Shown: piece by piece, positions 10,166 through 20,619 of the stretch
Numbering within the stretch: the first letter of the stretch is position 1
How the letters are laid out: each line of letters opens with the position of its first letter
Assembly: GCA_946807835.1 (NCBI GenBank)
Contig: OX327684.1
Coordinates: 33,354,501-33,418,500 of the forward strand
DNA length: 64,000 nt
Source: Ailanthus altissimus
Taxonomy: Eukaryota; Streptophyta; Magnoliopsida; Sapindales; Simaroubaceae
Direction: 5' to 3'
Position numbers and translations under genes: made by a program
Notes under the pieces: model-generated
The model's input: the letters and a program-made list of their open reading frames with translations, nothing else
Databases searched by the model: none
What the model was told of the DNA's origin: nothing

Positions 10166-13100
10166 ATGGCGAAAAGGCGAGACCGCCGAATTGCACCGAG
10201 CTCGGACCGTCGAAGAAGCCGAGTTGAATCGGCCGCTCGACTGGACCAGTTCGGCGACTCAGCTTCTGATCGCAAGCTCATCACCATCTTCGTCCTCTTC
10301 TTCATCGTGATTCCCGCTGTTTCCATACTCTTATACTGTACCAAATTCTCTACACGCGCGAACCGTGCGGTAACTCATGTGCATCAACGAGGACTCGTCA
10401 AAACTGATGTGAACTATCAAGAAATCCTCACTGTAAGCATCGCATATATTGTGCTTTACATGTATATAGTTTCTTATTTAACGATTTGTTAATTAAAATT
10501 GTACAAGTATTTCAGGAGAATTCAAAGGTTTCAGAGAATGTATCTCATCGGCACTACATGTATCCTGTACTGGCCTACATTACTCCATGGTCAGTTCATT
10601 TTCTCGCCGTTGTTTTATATTTTGATCTCAATGTTTTGGAATTGATTGATTTGGTCATTTTTGAGTTTTGTTTTGTTTGTTATATGTTGAAAACTCAGGA
10701 ATTCTAGGGGATATGAAATGGCAAAGCAATTCAATTCTAAATTTACACACTTATCACCTGTCTGGTATGATCTCAAGAGGTATGTCCAGTGACTCATTAT
10801 CAACTTGGCACTTGTGCTTGTTTTAAGATTATCCACTGGCCCTTCTTAAGAGTGCTGTAATTTTTTGCTGTTAGAAAATTCTGTAAAATTGCATTAATCG
10901 TGGCGGAGAGAGTTTCAATGAGTTCAGTCAAACATAGCTGGAGGTTCTTGGGCTTTAATTCAATTGTTCAGTGGGTGGGGCAAGATTTAGCTTGATCTTA
11001 GGTATCAATCAGAAAACAGGAATGAGGATAACAAAAGAAAAGGACTTGGGTTATGAGACTTAATTGATGCTGGCATCTCAATCTAGAGGAATGATTTGTG
11101 ATAAAGGGCTGTGTGTGATAAACCAATTGATTTGTGATAAAAGGCTTTGATAAACTAAGGAACAGAGAAAACTATGCATTCCATAAACTGTTGCATGGTT
11201 ATTGATTCTTTCTGTTGCCAGCCAGGGAACCACCTTAATCCTGGAAGGGAGACATAATGCAAATGCAGGATGGCTTTCGGACGTTAGAAAGAGAGGAGAT
11301 GCTCTGGTAAAAATGGCTAAGTCTTCTGCTTTCTTTTCCTTTTTCCTTTTTTGGTCTCTTTGTTTTTGGCAATTGAAAAATAATGATTTTGGTAACTTCA
11401 TGAGAACAATTGCAAAATGGACATGTATAGTCTTCTATAGATTATTTAAAAATAAAAAATAAAAATAGAGCTTCTTTTAAATTTTTTGTATCTTATAGCT
11501 TAAATGGGCTAAGTGTAATCATGTATTAGGGGAACCATATTTGAAATATATATATATATATATATCTCCATTGTCATTGAAACTTCTTGATCAGTTCTGG
11601 AAACACCGTCTCTTTCTTCATCTCTTATTCATGGTTTAAGTAGTTAATTATTTTTTTTTTTACCAAACCTGCATGGATCATTTAAATCTTGTGAAGTTAT
11701 ACTAACCATTTCGATATATAGATTTTACCCAGAGTGGTTCTGGAAGCAATTCCGAAGGATCTGCTTAGAAAGAAGAAACTGAGGGATAAAGCTATTGACC
11801 TCATATTAACGGAGTGCAAGTAAGTTGCCAATTCTTATTTTCTATTACTTTCCAATTTAGGGCTGTGTGTGGGAGGCCAAACTATCAGTTATATTTCAGA
11901 ATGATTTGCCCGGACTGTTAACAATATAGATCACTTTGTGTTCATATGCAATTTCACAATTATTAGAAGTGCTGATAATCTGTGTGAATAAAGAACTGTT
12001 CTCAGAAGGATTTAAAGAAGCTAGCTATTGTGTTTTGATTCATGTTAATTTAGGTATAAAGTTGTTCATTCTATGCTGTCGACCCAAACTTTTGTTTTTA
12101 AAAATTTGTGTCAAGAATTCAAAATATAATCCAAATTGTTTTTCAATGAAAAATTGTAACTAACAGGATGTTAATCTGAATCATGCTTGATTATCCCCCA
12201 ACAACCAAAACCATACAAGTTCAGCGAGGTACAAAAAGATTGATAAATAACTTCAGCTATCCAGTTTTTTCCAATTTCTTGAATCTAGAAATTGTTGCAA
12301 GTTGTCACAATACGGTTACTTAAATAGTTTAGTGTAATTGCAAGGTACTAGTGTTCATATAGCTACCTCTGAAACAAGTTTCTAGATATGTTATTTGCTT
12401 ATTCTCTTTCAGTGTTCTACTACAATTACCAATCAACGTAATTGCCTTTCCTGCAAGTGGACATCTGCCAGAGTTGTTGATTCTTTTTTTATTCGTTTGA
12501 GACAACTATGTACTTATTAATTCTCTGCATTGAGTTTTGTATGGATCCTCTCCTTGATGGAACAGGGAAATGGAATATGATGGTATCGTGCTAGAGTCTT
12601 GGTCAAGGTGGGCAGCTTATGGTATCTTGCATGACCCAGACATGCGGAAGATGGTGACATTTTACTTCTGTATAAAACTTGTTTATTTTGAAAATTGAAG
12701 GGTTTGGATTTTTCTTTTTTAGGTCTAGTAATTAACTGCAGATTTCCACATAGTAGCCTGTGGACTCTTTCTGCCAACCTTGTAAATTTGTTATACACCA
12801 AGATTTGCTCTTTCTAATCAGGAATATTTGACAAATTCCTCTTCGTTTGAGAACTTAGGCACTGGAGTTCATAAAACAACTTGGAGATGCACTGCACGCT
12901 GTGAATTCAGTGAGAAACATTAAGCAACATTTGGAGTTGGTATATGTCATAGGTCCGCCACATTCAGACAAGCTCCAACCATATGACTTTGGGCCAGAAG
13001 ATCTTCAGAGCTTGAGTGACGCTGTAGATGGTTTCTCGTTAATGACATATGACTTCTCAGGTCCTCATAATCCTGGTCCTAATGCACCATTGCAGTGGAT

Positions 13101-13656
13101 ACGTTTCATCCTGCGGCTGCTTCTTGGTGGACCCAGCAATGGTGCTCGGAGCTTAGGCCGGAAGATATTTATTGGCATCAATTTCTATGGAAATGATTTC
13201 ATCTTTTCAGAAGGTATGTCTCTTCTTTTTAACCCATCTTTTGGCCTCTGTGGTGAATGATTGTTATTAGGGTAGCCACATAGGTGATGCAACGGTGTAT
13301 CAATTGTTCACATTTGGTTGGTTAGTTCAGATTAAAATTTGGAGATTAGGTTACTTTTGTTGTAGCTGTAAATGGGATCTGAGTCATATAACTGAATTCC
13401 AGTATCAGGTGGTACAGCTATCACTGGAAGGGAGTACCTACACTTATTGGAGAAGCACAAGCCCGCAATCCAGTGGGAAAAGAACAGTGGGGAGCACTTC
13501 TTCTTCTACTCTGATGAAAAAAATGTCAAGCATGCTGTGTTCTACCCTTCATTGATGTCAGTTTATATGCGGCTAGAGGAAGCTCGTTTATGGGGAACTG
13601 GCATCTCCATCTGGGAAATTGGCCAAGGTTTAGATTACCTTTTTGATCTTCTATAA
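10166..13656 (+). CDS. GH18 family membrane-anchored protein, CHID1-like (chitinase domain-containing protein 1)
   Basis: There are eight exons: 10166-10432, 10516-10589, 10699-10779, 11222-11306, 11722-11819, 12566-12653, 12859-13213 and 13403-13656 (TAA). They give 433 residues, all introns are GT-AG and the phases agree. The start at 10166 ([11 protein letters not shown]) is preferred over the in-frame ATG at 10100 because the basic tail begins there. Residues about 38-58 ([19 protein letters not shown]) form one membrane anchor after a basic cytosolic tail, so a type II protein is likely. The rest is a GH18 TIM barrel: [53 protein letters not shown] and the end [15 protein letters not shown]. 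The chitinase signature DGxDxDxE is reduced to YDGIVLE, keeping only D, G and E, as in CHID1 proteins, so ordinary chitinase activity is doubtful. The substrate is unknown. Confidence 0.9.
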
Positions 13657-14396
13657 CCACGATCAAATTTTTTCTTTTTCTTGCATGGTGCAAGTATTCT
13701 TTCTTTAGTTTTGCAGTTTTTCCAGCTAAAAAATGTAAAAATATTTAAAAGAAATCTTATTAGATCTGTAGTAAGCTAAGGAGGCTCGATATCTCTCTCA
13801 AGGACGCATTGTACTTCAACTCCAGTATCATTAACGTAATTTCACAGTTGCATGAAGCAGCAGTTCCGGGTTTGGTTGATGATGGGAACAACGTTCCTCT
13901 TCGTATCCTTGTTACATCATTACAGCCGTGTCATTACTTAGAATATTTCGTGCGATAATTAACAAAGTGTGCAATCATAAAACTTTTCTGTCACTATTTT
14001 GATTATATAATGGATTTTGATCTGACCAGTCACAGCTTAACATCGGAATTATAGTAAAAGAGGAATGGTGCTGCCTAAATTATTCCTAGTCCCTGCCCAC
14101 CGCTGCACTGTAGAATATGACCTCATTGATGAACCAAAAATATGGTCCATTTTGTATCAAAGTATTGAGATTTTGAAGTCATAATCAATTTGAGTTAAAA
14201 GTATAAGTATTATTAGTTGCCTATTGAAAGCTGGTTGTGTTTAATAAACAAATTTATAAGTTCGAAAAATTTTATAATTCATAAATAATTATATTATTTA
14301 ATTAATTATTTATATTGCAGCTTGGACCCACCAAGAAAAGATAATCTACTTCCTGGACTTGGCCCAACTAAGATCACAAATTGACAAGAAGGCCAA

Positions 14397-14519
14397 GAAC
14401 TGTTGCTTATTGGATAACAAATGCCAATGAGGCAGGCTTCCTATTGGAAGAACTGTTGTTTGTTGGTTAACAAATGCTAAATGAGTCAGGCTTCCCATTT
14501 GAAGAACTGTTGCTTATTG
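14397..14519 (+). repeat. Tandem repeat, 53-54 bp unit, about 2.3 copies
   Basis: The unit begins GAACTGTTGCTTATTGG and includes AACAAATGC and CAGGCTTCC. Units start at 14397 and 14450, and a partial third starts at 14504. The copies differ at several positions, so the duplication is not fresh. It lies about 750 bp past the GH18 stop codon. Confidence 0.75.
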
Positions 14520-14797
14520 TTTTTAATTTCGTCAAATTTCTTATATCTGATTTACAAATTACAAAGTAATGTATTTTAATTTGGGATAATAATGTTTAGG
14601 TCCATGAATTTTTGTTAACTAGAAATCAGCCCTCAATGTCTTTCATTTCAGAAAAGAAGACATGAAGGCTTGTACTTTAGCATAGTACATGTATTAAGAG
14701 TTTCTAAAACTTTCTTCAGAATATTTCTCAGCCACACAATGACATGGAATCGCTAATCTCAACAAGCTACATGATCGCCAATCTCTATCTCACTTGT

Positions 14798-14803
14798 CAC
14801 GTG
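14798..14803 (+). promoter_or_regulatory. G-box (CACGTG) upstream of TROL
   Basis: A perfect CACGTG in the context GTCACGTGTC lies about 245 bp before the TROL start codon, with GATCTCATATCTC and CCACGTCA nearby. G-boxes with GATA-type elements are common in promoters of photosynthesis genes and bind bZIP and PIF-type bHLH factors. That it acts on TROL is inferred from position. Confidence 0.45.
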
Positions 14804-15046
14804 TCATTCAAGGAGTGGCAAGGATCTCATATCTCATTCCACGTCAACACCTCCCCCCACTGAAAGTACGCCAAGGCCAGCCAAATTGCACCCACTGAAG
14901 CTAAGGCTAGTGATCTTTTTGGCCTTTGCTCGCTCTCGATCACATCCTCATTAAAGAAAACAAATTCTAGCATAACATGGTGGCTCAAGCATTTCCATCA
15001 ATTCTTTGAGATCCAGAAACATTTTGTGACATAATAAAATTATGCC

Positions 15047-18000
15047 ATGGAGGCCCTCAATGCAGCAGGCTTGACACCTATATCAGTTCTTTCTGACCGA
15101 AGAACAGAACCCAGAAAAATCCAGTCACTTCCCACGACTTCTCTGCCCAAACTTACAATTTCTGCTTCTTTTAACACCACCCCACAAAATTTCCAAGATT
15201 GTTTAACAAGGAGTGTTTGTGGGGGTTTAGTGCTACTATCTTCAGTTCTTGGCACTGGCTTAGCTAACGCTTTAACATACAAGGAAGCACTGCAGCAATC
15301 AGCAGGCTCTTCCAGCTCTGATTTTGATGGAAGTGGGAGTCTTGATAGTGTTATCGGTTTTGCAACAGAGAATCCTGCAGTTATAGTTGGTGGTGTCACG
15401 TTATTGGCCGTTCCATTGGTTTTGTCTCAGGTTCTAAAAAAGCCTAAGCCATGGGGTGTTGAGTCTGCAAAGAGTGCTTATGCAAAGTTGGGTGAAGATG
15501 CGCGTGCCCAGTTACTTGATATTAGAGCTCCAGTGGAGTTTAGGCAAGTGGGAAGTCCTGATGTTCGGGGTTTGGGAAAGAAGGCGGTGCCAATTGTTTA
15601 CAAAGGTGAAGATAAGCCCGCGTTCTTGAAGAAGCTGTCTTTGAAATTCAAGGAACCTGAAAATACTACACTGTTCATTCTAGACAAGTAAGCTTCAATA
15701 TCCAGTTACTATATTGCGTATGAATTGTTTGAGATTACTCAATCAGACTGCTCTTTATGACATGTCAATCCTTTTAGAGGGTTATAATCCATAGGATATC
15801 ATGAATTAGACTGCTACATTTTGTTTGGAATTCAATGGACCAGCGAGCTTGAAGGTCTGCACTGATTTCCTTAATATGTGGGGATTATACGTGTTCAATA
15901 GAAATAAAATGCTAGAGAAAACGATACAATATTTTCAATTTTGGATGCTATTCCATTTATGAGTTGTGGAAAAGTGCATGAGTTAGAGGCAAGCCAAAAC
16001 GATGCTTTTGCTGAACTCCCATAATCAGTATGTGCAAGCATGAGGGATAAGGATAAAGGAATACAATCCAGATCCCAAGCTACTGAATGGTTTGAACGGT
16101 CCAAGTTTTACTTTCATGCCTCAAGAGTGCCTTTCAAAAACTGTAAGCCTGCAATCATGGTTTTTGAAAAATTCCTCACTAGTTTGGTGATCCTTGAAAC
16201 GATTTTTCTCTCTGGCAATCCCATTCTTCTCTAATCATTAATTAACTATTCAAATGTGACTAACTGTGAATTCTCTCCCGTTAATGATATTGCTGCCCCC
16301 TTCTTGACATGGCTTGTGTTGATACAAAGGTTAATAAATTTTTTGATATATACATTTCTCTTTCTCCTTATTTTCTTTGTCCATCTGAAAGCATATGTAC
16401 AAAGTTAATATCACTAAACATGTGATGAAAACCAGATTTGATGGGAACTCTGAACTGGTTGCCGAGTTGGTCACCATTAATGGATTCAAAGCTGCATACG
16501 CAATAAAAGATGGCGCAGAAGGACCTAGAGGATGGATGGTATATATTGTTCATGCACTATTATTTTGTATTCAGTCATTAATATTTAAAAAAAAAAAAAA
16601 CTCTGAGATGTATGAAAATATTGCAGAACAGTGGTCTTCCTTGGACATCACCAAAGAAAGCATTGAGTCTTGATCTTAATGGTTTGACGGAAACCATCAG
16701 TGGTGCTGTTGGAGTAAGTATTTCCAATTTTTCTATTTACTTGTGCAGTGTGAAATTTCAATTTTAATACAGCCAAGGGAAACTATCTTTTTCTTTGAAT
16801 TTGAAAAGCCAAATTTTCCTCTCTGCTAACTTCAACAGGGATTTTCAATGAATGTAAAGAAAATATGAAAGAATTTTGATGTAATTAGGGTCAATTTGAC
16901 TTATTTTCTCATCTTGAATTTGTTGTTAAGGGTTCAGTCCATTTCCCTGATTTTGTAATGATCCTGGAACTCATAAGCATTAATGTGCAGGAGGGCTTTG
17001 ATGGCTTGCCTGTTATCCTTGGGATTGTTGCAGCTGCAGGATTAGGTGTTTTAGCATTTAATGAGGTTGGTTTGTTTAGTCCTTCGCCTGTTAGCTTTTT
17101 CTGTCTCCTTTCTTTTCATGATCAACTCTGTGATGGGAGATTTAAGACTGCGGCTTCTGATATACTTTTGCCAGATAGAAATGATACTCCAACTTCTAGG
17201 CTCAGCTGCTCTTGTTCAATTTGTGAGCAAGAAGCTTCTATTTGCACAGGTAATTCATTGATACATCTCTATAAGAATTTTCCTTCTTGAATTTTTTTTG
17301 GACATAAGGTGTTTTCTGGCCATAGATGAAAATGCTCTTAATTCCAGTATAATATGATAGCAGACTAATACACAATTAACTTCAGGCTGAATTCTAGCAT
17401 GATTGGCTACCATCAGTATAACCCCCCTTGAAATTGATCTCACAAAAGTGGAATACATTACTTTAAACTCTGATTGGAAATATGAGTGTTTTGGGTTCAC
17501 TTATCATGCACTTGCTTACATTTCAGGATCGGAAAGAAACACTACAACAGGTTGATGAATTCCTGAACACCAAGGTTGCCCCTAAAGAGCTTGTTGATGA
17601 GATAAAGGTATCTAGTGTAAAATCTTTGTTGTTTCTTTTGTTTAATTTTGTTATCAAAGATAGTAACCTTCTACAGAGAAAACAGTTGTGGTTTTTGAAT
17701 TGAAACAAATTAATAGATAATATATGCATATACAGCTGGATTTCACAATCAAAGACTCTTTTTTCCTAATTTCCAAGCACGAAACTACTTATTATCCATC
17801 AAATTGTTTCTTCTTTGTATTCACTTGGGAAACTTAGCAAATTGGGAAGGCACTTCTGCCATCACCGGTAACTGGCAAGGCTCTTCCAGTTCCAGCTGAG
17901 GTGACTCAGCCTGCTTCCACCGATAGCACAGTTCAGAAGGCAGAAGCAGCACCTGAGTTGGCCCCTGAGGCGAAGGTAGAAGCAGCTGCACAACCAGCTC

Positions 18001-18234
18001 CCCAAGTAAATTCAGTACCCAAAACAGAAGTTCAAACAGAATCACTTCCTGGAATTCCAAGACCTCTTTCACCATACTCCGCTGTAATGCTTACTTCTAT
18101 TGCTCATGAGCTACTTACATCTGGCTAGTCTATTCTGTCTTTTCACTTAACAAATGCTTACCTACCATATACGTTTCTGGTTGCAGTATCCAGATTTCAA
18201 GCCTCCGACATCTCCTTCCCCATCACAGCCCTAG
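15047..18234 (+). CDS. TROL: Thylakoid rhodanese-like protein TROL
   Basis: There are eight exons: 15047-15687, 16436-16538, 16627-16713, 16991-17065, 17175-17249, 17527-17607, 17838-18083 and 18187-18234 (TAG). They give 451 residues in consistent phase. A Ser/Thr-rich transit peptide (1 to about 70) is followed by a first membrane segment near [20 protein letters not shown]. Then comes a rhodanese-like domain (about 145-250), in which the usual active-site Cys loop is replaced by LDKFDGNSE, so it is not a sulfurtransferase of the normal kind. A second membrane region ([13 protein letters not shown], then [11 protein letters not shown]), a Pro/Ala/Glu-rich linker and the C-terminal ITEP motif (RPLSPY...[15 protein letters not shown]) follow. 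In Arabidopsis this motif anchors ferredoxin-NADP reductase to thylakoids and links linear electron flow to NADPH formation. The ITEP motif is split between exons 7 and 8. Confidence 0.95.
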
Positions 18235-18969
18235 ATCGTCATTGTTTTTAAGTCTTTAAGCATGTGTCTGCAACAGGCAACTGATATGATCGGGAATATT
18301 AATGGTATCAAGTGAGTTGTGCAATCTGTGCTTTTATAAGAAAATTCACGCTTACATGATGAACTGGATGGAAGAAGAGAAGTGATAACTTCCACACAAA
18401 TTGAATCATTGTATGCCAAAGTCATCTGTTGTGTTTTTTTATGCTGCTTAATTTTACATTTTTGTAATTGTCAGATATCTTGTAGATGTGCTTCATATAG
18501 AATGCATGCATATGCGCAGATGGCCACACACTTGTGTCTTTGCTACATTCTAGTTTATTGAATTGGATAATCAGCAATACCTTTGAGAAGCACTAGTATG
18601 TGAAATTTCTTTTATAATTATATCTATGAAAAGATACAACTAATTTATATAAAAATAAATAAATAACCAAGATCGGATGTTTTCCTGAACTCTGAGCTTT
18701 TCGATTACAAAAGGGGAAAGACCATTTTGGTTGTGACAGCTTACGTTGATACGACTTTGGAGAACCATGAGATGTTCAATGTGGGTTTAAGTTAACTTAG
18801 CAGGCATCTTATTCGGCATTCTTTTTCTATTATTTGGATGTCTAAATTAGGCATGATGTTGATAAGTCGAATTAATATGCATATTGCATAACGAAGAATG
18901 TCGTTTTTCTTTCATTTGAAGTGCTCAATAGCAAATTGGAAATGCAGGCCTCACTTTAGACCAAGTTAA

Positions 18970-20262
18970 ATCAAATCAAAAAATAAAATTTTTATGACAA
19001 CGGAAAATTTTCAGAAATAAGTAAATTTGAGGGAGTTTTAACTTTTTTAACTACAATTTTAATTTTTTGATTTTTTTAATCAAATAAATTACTTTTGAAC
19101 GAAAATATCATTATATTATTTTAACAATATCCACTGCAAACAGTATCATTACAGTCTTTTGTTTATTTAAAATTAAAATTTTTATTTATTTATTAAAATT
19201 ATGTTTATTTTATTTATTTATATTATTTAATCATATTACTACAAAATTTAAATAAATAATATAATTTTAGTTTAAATAAATACAAATATAATTTTTAATA
19301 AATAATATAAATTAATTATATTGTACATAATAAAATATATATTAAAAAGTTTAAAATAAATATAAATATAATTTTAATAAATAATATAAATTAATTATAT
19401 TATATATAATAAAATATTTATAAAAATTAAATAAAATATTTATTTATATATTTATAAATAAAATAATAATTAATTAATTATATTTTAAATAAAATAATAA
19501 TAAAATAAAAAAAATAAGAAGAGAAAATTGTCCCCATTCTATTGCGCCTATATTTAGACCTTTCTACAAGGGCAAAAATGTAAGATAACTCCCAAGATAA
19601 GACATATATGAGCTCACGAGTAGAAGAAGAATTTTCATAAAAAAAATAAAATTATAAACTTATCATGCCCCAAATATGGGCGCGATAAGTTTTATCGCGC
19701 TCAAATATGGGCACAATAGATTTTATTGCGCTCATATCTCAGAGCGATATTTTTTATCACGATAATTTTTTATTATATATTTTAATTTATTATATATAAC
19801 ATGATTAATTTATATTATTTATAAATAAATTAAATATATTTATTTTATTTTTTATTTTATTTAATTATCAATAAATATAATAAATATAATAAATATAATT
19901 TTAATAAAAATATACAAATTAAGTTTGTATTTATTTATAAAAATTAATTTTTAATATTTTATTTATTTAGTTTAATTTAAATATATTAAATAATTATATT
20001 ATTTATATAAATTTTGTAATAATATGATTAAAATAAATAAATATAATTTAAATAAAAAATATTTATTTTTGAATAAAAAAATTATTGTAGTAATATGTTA
20101 TTCACTATAACGATACTGTCTACTATAACGAATATTGTTTAAATAGTGTAAGGATATTTTTGCTTATTCATTAAAATGGTGACTAAAAAATTTAAAGCCC
20201 TCAATTTTAGCTATTTCTTAAAATTTCTCTTAAATTTCCGTAGAATAAATTTTTGATCACTT
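18970..20262. mobile_element. Long AT-rich fold-back element upstream of CENH3
   Basis: The two halves are reverse complements with moderate divergence. Left landmarks ACGGAAAATTT (about 18999), AACAATATCC (about 19120) and CATATTACTACAAAATTT (about 19235) are answered by AAATTTCCGT (20232), GAATATTGTTTAA (20130) and AAATTTTGTAATAATATG (about 20010) on the right. The centre carries tandem small hairpins (19676-19766). No ORF encoding a transposase was seen. It ends about 360 bp before the CENH3 start codon. Outer boundaries are approximate and no target-site duplication was identified. Confidence 0.65.
19676..19766. repeat. Array of three short hairpins in the fold-back centre
   Basis: Units of roughly 30 bp each contain a near palindrome: GCGCGATAAGTTTTATCGCGC (19680-19700), GCACAATAGATTTTATTGCGC, and GAGCGATATTTTTTATCACG. 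The spacers ATATGGGC and CTCATATCTC recur. GC-rich stems within a region of almost pure A and T make this stand out. It could form a cruciform or serve as a protein-binding array; nothing here decides which. Confidence 0.6.
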
Positions 20263-20509
20263 GAAATAATCCACTAAAAATAATTGGGAAATTATCAGTT
20301 AAACCAGAATTTCTCCTTCTTTTTTAATTTCTTTTTTAAATGGAAATGTGGGACCAAATACCAATTTCATACTTAACGAATAGCCGTTATTTTCCCCAAA
20401 GAAAAAAGAAAAATTAGCCGTTGTGCCCCTCTATAACATTCAAATTACTACGGACGCCAAATTCAAACTGAAACAAGAGCGGGACATGATTCGAATTTTT
20501 TGTTTCTTC

Positions 20510-20518
20510 TTCGCGAAA
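20510..20518. promoter_or_regulatory. E2F-like site in the CENH3 promoter
   Basis: TTCGCGAAA lies 102-110 bp upstream of the CENH3 start codon; the minus strand reads TTTCGCGAA and fits the TTTSSCG part of the E2F consensus. A second weaker GAGCGGGAC sits at 20478-20486. E2F sites control CENH3 transcription in Arabidopsis, so cell-cycle control is a reasonable inference. Confidence 0.5.
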
Positions 20519-20619
20519 AAATTGATTTAGTTTTGTCATTCTCTCATAAACAACACAGCAAGCAAGAGCGGCAGCAAACTCAGCCGCCAGTGGCAGGCTC
20601 GGTGTTTACAAGTCCAGCA

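Larger units (their letters stand above)
13657..15046. other. GH18 3' region and TROL promoter
   Basis: The first half is probably the 3' UTR or downstream DNA of the GH18 gene. It includes exon-like sequence around 13790-13900 and a short tandem repeat (14397-14519). The last 300 bp before 15047 form the TROL promoter and 5' UTR, with a G-box. No further gene was seen. Confidence 0.5.
18235..20619. other. TROL 3' region and CENH3 upstream region
   Basis: The first 350 bp are probably the TROL 3' UTR. The rest is dominated by an AT-rich fold-back element (about 18970-20262). The final 350 bp form the CENH3 promoter and 5' UTR with an E2F-like site. No other gene was recognised. Confidence 0.6.
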
